A stretch of DNA of 64,000 bases from contig JABELC010000005.1 in NCBI GenBank assembly GCA_028455995.1, positions 2,666,001 to 2,730,000 of the forward strand, in the 5' to 3' direction. A program made the position numbers and the translations under genes. Shown piece by piece: positions 56,630 through 64,000 of this stretch. The notes under the pieces were generated by a model. That model saw only the letters and a list, made by a program, of their open reading frames with translations, was not told where the DNA came from and searched no databases. The DNA is from Scleromitrula shiraiana. Taxonomy: Eukaryota > Ascomycota > Leotiomycetes > Helotiales > Sclerotiniaceae. The first letter of the stretch is position 1. The number at the start of each line of letters is the position of its first letter.

Positions 56630-58609
56630 TTAGCAAACTGTGGATTGTTCCATCTTGATATTCATGTCTTGGGGTTGACTCTCATGATTCTCTCCCTCCT
56701 GTTCGGAAATTCGATGAAGTCCTCCTGGTAATGGGCCAGGCGCTGTTGGTTGCAATCGGAGTTTCTCGGTTAATTTCAAAACGGTTAGATACTCGTTTTG
56801 ATCAACCAATCCATTGGGGGCTTGTTGGAAGAAGTTCAATAATGTGTCCAATGCTCGGCGTGCATCATCTTGTGTGGGTGAGCTTGGTGCTGAGATATGT
56901 GAGGGCGAGTGGAGCCCATTAATTGGGGTCACAGACGTAGGCGGCGGGGCCATTGAACTATTACTGCTACTGTGATGCAGAGATCGTGGAGATATTGCAG
57001 AATCCAAACCAAATGGAGGTCCTAGTTCGTGGATTGGCGATTCCACAGCTGATGAAGGAGCCGTGTCGAGATTGTATTTTGGTGTCACAGGATCCGTCCC
57101 CTGTGAGGAAATGAACGAAGGATCGATGGCTAACGTGGGGAAGGTCTGACTTCGCGGTCGCTGGAAATTGCTTGCGGGATTATTCGGATCCATTCCATGA
57201 TTGATATCATTATCTACAGGATTTCCATTATTTCCATTATTTGAGGATTGTTGTGCTACCCGAGAATGATGTGATGGCATCCAGGACCCAGTACTTCCAT
57301 CTGGGGAAAATGCAAATGGAGTGGTTGGGCTGGTGGGGCCTCCAGAGAAAGGTGATGGTGCATTATCGGTAAATGCACTGGATAAAGAAGTCGTGCTATG
57401 AGAGTTTGAGTGTTTGTAGCTGTGTGATTGACTAAATTCGAAGTAACTATTCAAGCTATCGTGAGCATTGCCTCTAAGATCCTCGCTACTCTTCGCGGAT
57501 GACAAGTAACTATTCAAGCTACCATGAACATGGCCTCTGAGGTCCTCGCTGCTCTTGGTGGTTGCCAATAGCGAAGGAGTTGGGAAGCCAGTTGGTGAAG
57601 CAGGTGAGATCCCACCGTTGCGTGCACCGGAAGCCTTGCTGGAATCTGTGTTTAGTGACATACGTTCCGAGATACTATGAATGTTGGTTTCCGATGCTCT
57701 TCGTCTCAGTCCATGTCCGATGCCATTCTTTTGCTTGAATTTCTCAAGCCAGCTTGTGCTGTTAGTCTTAAGATGATTCTCGTTGTTTCCAACAGTCGTT
57801 GCAAAGAATCTGGCCTTCTCTTGTATTGCTGCATCAGTGAGAGGAATCCCTTGCTTCTGGGTATTTCGAACCCAGTTGGAAAGAGCTCTTTCGATATCAG
57901 GAAATTTTCCTTTGGCTCGTTTAACTGGAGATAAAGCTCTGTCTTCGGGAAACAGATACTTTTCTCTTTGGCGGAGGACTTTAGATACAGTACTAGAAAC
58001 TTTTTAGATTTGACCCAGACCAATTGCTAATAAGAAATCATACCTTCGTTCAACTCCAAACATTGCTACAAGAACAGTTAGTGAAAACGCTCTAAAAGTG
58101 ATGCATTTATTTCATGTCTTACCTCCTATTTCGGTCTGTTTAACAGTAGGATTATCCTCATGGTATTGACACATACGTCTTCGGTCATTGTCAGTAAGAG
58201 TCTTCCTCGGAGTTGGTGCAGCATGAATTGCCGGTAGTTTTTGAGTGAGTTTTCCAGACGATGCGGGAGGGATTGCTACTAGCGGTGGTGCTTGAGAACT
58301 CGCAGGGTTCGTCAACATACTAGGCCATGTAGGATGATTTGGCATGATGAGAGGAAGAAGCTGTTGATGATGTTGAGCATGTGTCGATGGTGGCGGGGCC
58401 AGTCTCGGATACGAAGGCTCGGTAGGCATTGGATGAGAAGGCATATACCCAAAGTGTCCTCCATTCTCATAGATTGGTGATTGATGCTGTGAAGAGTTAT
58501 AGCTATTACTGAGTTCTGGCCAGCCCTCATTATTGAAGGCATGTTCTTGTGAATTGTGATGTTGCTGCTCATGGTCCATACCCATTTGCGCCATCATGGA
58601 TTCGTGCAT
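56630..58609 (-). CDS. CENP-B-type helix-turn-helix DNA-binding protein
   Basis: Three exons, 58609-58123, 58065-58044 (22 nt) and 57992-56630, with introns of 57 and 51 bp, give 623 residues. The micro-exon encodes AMFGVER, completing the first helix-turn-helix. HTH 1, about residues 137-187, reads LTDNDRRRMCQYHEDNPTVK, QTEIGAMFGVERSTVSKVL, RQREKYL. HTH 2 of the CENPB type, about 203-270, reads FPDIERALSNWVRNTQKQG, LTDAAIQEKARFFA, SWLEKFKQKNGI. This DNA-binding pair comes from pogo/Tigger transposases, but no DDE catalytic domain follows. The remaining 350 residues are Ser/Pro/Asn-rich with a short helical block, LNFFQQAPNGLVDQNEYLTV. It is therefore a probable domesticated regulator. The start MHESMMAQMGMD is chosen at 58609; the upstream frame is open, so a longer N-terminus is possible. 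Confidence 0.88.
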
Positions 58610-59331
58610 CCTATTATGTCTCGTGGTTGAGCGAGTGTTTCCCGAGTTTTTGGTTACGTTCCAGGTATTTAAGACAAGCGTAGCTGTTTTTGATACCTTG
58701 TGCGAAATGTACAATAATCAGGGACGTTGAGAGTCTCAAGAGCGGGAGACTGCATGCATGATAAGCAAAGCGAAGTGTGGTGGTTCCTGGCAGCGTCAAA
58801 TATATCTAAACCCTGCGCAATCTGCAGGAGTAAAGGATCGATTACGGAATGGCAGACTCCAGAGATTGTTTGAGTCTCGATTGTATGAATAAATTTTCTC
58901 GGGATTTGTTTTGAACTAAAGTTAGACGCGAAGCCAGAGGAAACATGCAAAATGGTGGTATGGTGGTGGTGGTGGTGAGGCAGAACGACGGTTAGATTTA
59001 TGCGACAAGGGAGAGTAGGAATAAATGCTGGAAAGTTGCTTCAATGCAGGAGATGGGAAGAAAAAAACAGTAAAGCAAAAAAAGGCTGCAACAAAGTTCA
59101 AAACAGAATGCTAGAGCGCGCAAAAAAAGATGTTTTGAAGAGGTATGTAGGAGGGAAAGAAAGTGGTGTATGATTGTATGATTGTATGTATCCTGAGTTA
59201 GGTAAGGATTCAGATGGCGAGATGGTAGTGATAGAGGTTTATGGGAATGAATATCTTACAAGGTATCTCGTTCCTCAGCATCAGGAGGGAATTTCCTGGG
59301 AATACTTGAGAGTCTGATAAACAGGTCGGTA
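58610..59331. promoter_or_regulatory. Upstream region of the CENP-B-type gene
   Basis: This presumed leader/promoter of the minus-strand gene has (TGG)n near 58956-58977 and GATTGTATGATTGTATG repeats near 59170. No gene is visible. It ends at the TA that flanks the TIR element. Confidence 0.45.
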
Positions 59332-60941
59332 GGTCGAATGGACCCTCTATTTGAGCTTATATAGACTTATAGATTCTTTCTAGAAATAATTTAATTAGGA
59401 GATAGATTTAAAAAGATTTTGTTTGACTTTTTATGTATATATAATTAGTATATAAATAATTATGAATTTAATAATTAATCAATATTGTTTTGGATATATA
59501 TTTGATATAAATAAAATTAAAAAATATTTTAAAAATATTTTTTATTAATTGAATTAATTATTTGAAGTATTATTAATGTTTTTAAAAATGTTTTTGAAAT
59601 ATATTTAAAATATTTTGATTTTTTTTGTATTTAATTATTATGATTTTTTAAGAAATTTATGAATTAATATTTTATAAAATATATTTAATTACATAATTAT
59701 ATTGATGATATTAAATATTAATAATTTAAGAATTTAAAACTTTGAATTATATTTTTTAAAAAATCAAAAAATCATGATAATTAAAAAATAGAATCTATAG
59801 AACTTGAAATATAAATTATCACACTACTAGTAGTATAATAAAAGAAAAATTAAATATTATATTTTAGATAACTTAAATTATAATAATAAATTTTGATTTG
59901 TAATTTAAAATCAACTTGAATTGTGAAATGTTTTTGAAATGTTTCTAAAATATAATAAAAGAAAGTTTTATTATAAAGAAAATGAATTATATTATTGATA
60001 TTCTATTATTATATCTTTTGAATTCTAACTTCAAGTTGAAAGAGAATATTAATTTCTTAATTAATATTTAAAGATTTTCTTGAAAAAAAAAGAATTATAA
60101 TTTTAATGATAAGTTTTTTATATTTTTTATATTATAAATTTCAAATACTCTAAATTCAGAGTTTTTTTTAATATTAAATATATATAATTTTAGTATTATA
60201 GTATATATATTTTAATAATAATATTTATTAAAGAATGAAACAAGAAAATAACTTGAACTTGAAATTGAAAAAAGATATTAATGTAAATAAAAACAATATT
60301 TAATATTTAATATTTTTAAATACTATTTTTAATATATTTAGTAAAAAGATCTTTATAAATATTAAAAATCATCTTTTTAATAAATCTAAATAAATTATAA
60401 TTATTAGATTTTTTATAAATTTAATAATTTGATTAAAAAGAATTATTAAACTTGAAACTTGAATCATTATATCATCTAACTTGAAAAAAAATAGTATTTA
60501 AAATAATTATTACAAAATGAATTTTATTTAAAATGAATATTAAAATGTTTTCAAGTTATTTCAATTTCAAATTACTAGTATTAATATATAGTAGTAGTAG
60601 TAGTAATTTCATTTTCGATTTGATCTATCTACTACGAGTAGTTCTATTAGTACTAATATATATATAATTAACTTGGACTTCAAGTTTCAAGTTATTTATA
60701 TTTTTAAAATGATTTGACTCGGAATAAATTTTTAAAATATAAATATTTCATTTTATTAATTCTTTAAATATATGGAAATTCTATATTCAAGTAATAAAAT
60801 AAATATCTATAATTTATATATTATTATATATTCAATATAATAATTTGATTATAAACATTCAGTTAAATTTTAAAAATCGATATAGTAATCTTTTTGAGAT
60901 TTGACAAATCTATATAAACTCGAATGAAGATCTATTCGACC
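59332..60941. mobile_element. RIP-like degraded DNA transposon relic with TIRs and TA duplication
   Basis: A 1,610-bp block of extreme A+T content stands out from its flanks. The left end is GGTCGAATGGACCCTCTATT then TGAGCTTATATAGACTTATA. The reverse complement of the right end is GGTCGAATAGATCTTCATTC then GAGTTTATATAGATTTGTCA. These are imperfect inverted repeats of about 40 bases whose differences are mostly G/A and C/T transitions. Each end abuts a TA dinucleotide (59330-59331 and 60942-60943), the Tc1/mariner-type target duplication. The length suits a Tc1/mariner/Fot1-class element. No open frame survives, as expected after repeat-induced point mutation. Confidence 0.75.
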
Positions 60942-63900
60942 TATAAACTCCTGATGAACTTCCACTTTTTTCATGGAAAAGTGTGGATGGATAGAAGTGG
61001 ATCATTAGAATTAGTCTTATTAGCTATGGATAGGATATATAATAGTCTAGTTTACTTTGATTAAAGTCTAACTTGCGCCTACTAGTAACAGGGCAGGGGA
61101 AGTAAACAGTGGGCAGGACAATGCAGTGAACAGTAAAAAGTAAAAAGTAAAAAGTAAAAAAAAAAATTAGAGTAAGGAAAACATTGATATGTCAATTCAT
61201 GTTATGGATTACAAGCGCAGGCAGAGTAAACAGGTTACGAGAAGGTTCATATTGGATAGAATTGGGGAATTTTGAAGGGGAAAAAAAGAAATAGCAGAGA
61301 GTTTTCACAAGGGTTAATTGCTCATTTAGGGAAAATTTATGATAAGGTTACCTTTTAGGGCTTAGTATATGTCAGAAACAGGGGTAATAGCTCTCTTACT
61401 TCAAAAAGTTTAAAGCTACTCTAAATAGCTTAAGTAGGAAGAGTAAAAGTAAGTCTTAGTTTCTTGAGACTACCTACCTGCCCTGCTATATACATAGTAG
61501 GTATAAATTCTAGGGTCTTAAAAGTTCTTGTTAACTATCTATATCGTAGGTAACTTTGCTAACTTTGCTAACTTCAGATAGATTTCCCTACATCCACTAT
61601 TCTAACCATCGAAAGTTGCAGAGAACACTCAAAGGCTGTAGCTTCTTGTACCCACAGGACCTTAGAGTGATTTGAACCGCTGAACCGCTGGAATACAGTA
61701 GAGTCAGTGAGTTCATACATCATTATTGCAACCTAGACAGCTAGAAGAAACGGGGATTTTGAAGAGATGTTCATAGAATTCTTACTGTACCTTACGCTCT
61801 GTATTCGATGTTTAGCTATCAATCAAGCAAGGTCCACTCTTAACCTGAGTTATGTACCTGGATATGGATGGTCAGTATTTCGTACAACTTCTCGCACCGA
61901 TATTCTTAATACATGCTGTTTGATTTGAGTTGACTATACCTATTATTTGAATATTTAGACCACAAGTTATTACGATATATGGAATATTGCAAATAATTGT
62001 ACAGTACTGTCTGTATCTTCATGAACCATCAACCTCATCCCATCCCATCCCATCCCATCCTATCCTCTCCTATCCTATTCGCATCGGAATTAATTAGGAC
62101 ACGGAAGAACCTCATTTCAGCCGAATGAATAACTAAACTAAAAAAGGCCTAAAGTAACCATTCAGAATTTCAGTGTCCCGAGTTACGAGCGAATGAGGAG
62201 TTAAGATGACTTTCTTTTTCCCCATTTTAGGTTAATATTATCATGTACCGGTACACTCCGGGGATATAACCATCGAATGATAGAACGAATACCGTTGGGA
62301 AAACGTTGATTTGATAATGATTTAGATATTCTAGTGTTATTATTATTAAAAATAATTGAATGTGTATTCCTTCATTTACTCCATTTATGTTGCTTCGCCT
62401 GAATGTACAACCTCTATTGAGGAAATCTGCCAAAGGTGGTGGTAGTGTATTGCTAGGTTTTTTGACAGGGGGAAAACGCCATAAAAAGAAGAGACATCTT
62501 CATTAGCCAAAATTCAAAACCTAGCCAAAAACCCTCGAATGAACGACGAACGATGCCGTTAATTGCCATAGCATATACTGTAGCATTATAGTACGACCCT
62601 CGTGGGAAATGGGAATCAAGTTTAGAGGCTAGAGAGAGTGGTGTTGCAGAAAAGCCCCTGTCTCAATTTGGATTTTGCGACCCATTTACCTTGTTTATTT
62701 CTATCCCCCTTCGCCTCATCTTTCGTATTTGGGGTCCGTAACCCTTTGTTCCTCCGCCCTTCTTCGTCCCAACTGTTGGAATAGATCGTAAATAAATACG
62801 GAGTACAGAAAGTTACTGCATGGCAAGCTGATCAATCTTGTGCATTGCCCCTGAACTACCTAACCTTTTTTTTAAAAAAATGGTATGTACAGCCTTGGTC
62901 ATGGACCTTCAATCTCAACTTATGCTCCATCATCTCGCAGCTATCTTTCGGTACATGTCGGGTCAGGGGCTATGCCCGAGATCTGGATTACCAAAACTTC
63001 ATCATGTTGTTTTGTTATGAACACGAGAATCGAGCCTTGACAAGCCCAACGGGCTTCTCTTATTAGCCGTGTCTCGCGGCAGATTTCAATTGTTCTTTGG
63101 AAATACTATACTTGGGCATTATGTGCCGCCTCCGATCAAACCATAAGAACTACCCCGTTAGAACTTACCAAATGGCAAACGGTATCGTGCCCTGAGAGTG
63201 TGTGGGTTAGGTAGGATTTCCACGAGTGAAGATGATTGGATAAGCGATATGTCAAAGAGTCAAGCCCCCGGGTGGAGATCCTAATGGCCCACAAATCCAT
63301 CAAAGAACCATCAAGCTATACCTTGTCGTTCCCAAGCAATCAGAAGCTGAGAACTACTATCTTCAACGATTTGTCCCGACGCGCCTTGTTTCTTTTGCTT
63401 CCTCGAGGGTTTTCAAAGCAACCATGAGGCACTAGTTGCATTTCTAGGTAAGTGTTGAAGGATGAATACGTACCGAAAGAAACCCTAGTGATGGTGGTCG
63501 AATCGTTGGGAAGCAATCGCGTCTATTCGAGAAGAAAGAAAAGTTTCGACAAGCACTGTACGAAGTATTGCGGCGCAAATGCTATGCAACTGCGGTGAGA
63601 ATATTCCAGTTCTTGGTCATGAGGGGAAGAGTCCACTTATCAGTTCAGCTCCCTGTCTTTGGTCTAGTGCTACCTGCTTCCGGGGTCGCGGGGAAACGAT
63701 CCTCAGCATCTAGACTGGCGTTCCGTGCAACACCAGGCTCAGTTTCCTTATCATTATATTTTTACCAATATGAAACCGTTTTTCCCAAAGAATATAAGTA
63801 TGTAATCCCGAAATGAATCATGGAATGTATGGTTCAAGTCCCGCTATCAACTATGATTTTCTCGGCGGCTAGAAGGGCCTCGGTTTGGGTATTTTAGCTT

Positions 63901-64000
63901 CTTCGAGCATTAAGTGTGACCATCGCAATTCAAACAGGTAATCTATTGGTCAATTTGTCTTCCACTTCTAGGTTGCTGTTCTCCACAGAGGGTCCTCAGT
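60942..64000. other. Gene-poor region to window end
   Basis: Over 3 kb of mixed composition. It contains GTAAAAA repeats near 61136-61161 and (CATCC)n at 62037-62075. Several plus-strand frames of 60-82 codons between 62838 and 63816 have no recognised motif. From about 62,500 the composition becomes more balanced, so a decayed gene, a non-coding RNA or a distal promoter is possible. I cannot support any gene. Confidence 0.4.

Noticed and set aside
63825..63855. B-box-like GGTTCAAGTCCCG suggesting a tRNA
   Set aside because: The bases around it cannot form a T-stem, and no A box or acceptor stem is found upstream.

Overview
This window is nuclear DNA from a filamentous ascomycete (Pezizomycotina). 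Genes are 0.4-4 kb, carry short spliceosomal introns (mostly 48-125 bp, with GTAAGT/GTATGT-type donors, CTAAC-like branch sites and YAG acceptors), lie on both strands without operons and are separated by AT-rich spacers full of microsatellites. The gene set, and a short (A+T)-saturated element that looks mutated by RIP, fit a Leotiomycete such as a Botrytis/Sclerotinia relative. That placement is an inference and needs a database search. No rRNA, tRNA, CRISPR or telomeric array was found.

Layout. 1-2666: 3' part of exportin-T (LOS1), cut by the window edge. 5468-8798 (-): SEA4/Mio of the TORC1-regulating SEA complex. 11419-12368 (+): EFG1, rRNA processing. 12705-13868 (+): uncharacterised protein with two dsRNA-binding-like domains. 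14290-15477 (-): TPT1, tRNA 2'-phosphotransferase. 16386-19106 (-): long disordered ascomycete protein. 24181-26409 (+): MAP-kinase phosphatase of the Msg5/Pmp1 class behind a very long leader. 27454-27651 (+): 65-residue Cys-rich protein. 28098-29813 (-): disordered protein with aftiphilin-like DDFGEF/DWGDF motifs. 30783-33332 (+): TBC1D5-like Rab GAP. 34720-35942 (+): three-KH RNA-binding protein (Rnc1/PCBP class). 36869-37309 (-): coactosin. 37873-39252 (+): HUT1 ER nucleotide-sugar transporter. 40114-44207 (-): PAS kinase. 48007-50094 (+): F-box/LRR protein ending in a CaaX box. 52731-55357 (+): PXA-domain protein. 56630-58609 (-): CENP-B-type helix-turn-helix protein. 59332-60941: TIR-bounded, A+T-saturated transposon relic. 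60942-64000: no convincing gene.

Exon joins were worked out by hand from splice signals and reading phase. In every multi-exon model the summed exon length is a multiple of three (for LOS1, the visible part).

Themes. Several genes act in RNA biology (LOS1 and TPT1 both serve tRNA maturation and export; also EFG1, the dsRBD protein and the KH protein). Several act in nutrient/TOR and membrane-traffic signalling (SEA4, PAS kinase, TBC1D5-like, PXA, the aftiphilin-like protein, the prenylation-motif F-box protein). In fission yeast the KH protein Rnc1 stabilises the mRNA of the MAPK phosphatase Pmp1; homologues of both lie about 8 kb apart here. The most notable unexplained structures are the RIP-like TIR element, a probable MITE inside a divergent promoter, a (TTA)66 array followed by three palindromes, coding potential spread over three frames at the N-terminus of the phosphatase gene, and families of degenerate tandem and dispersed intergenic repeats.
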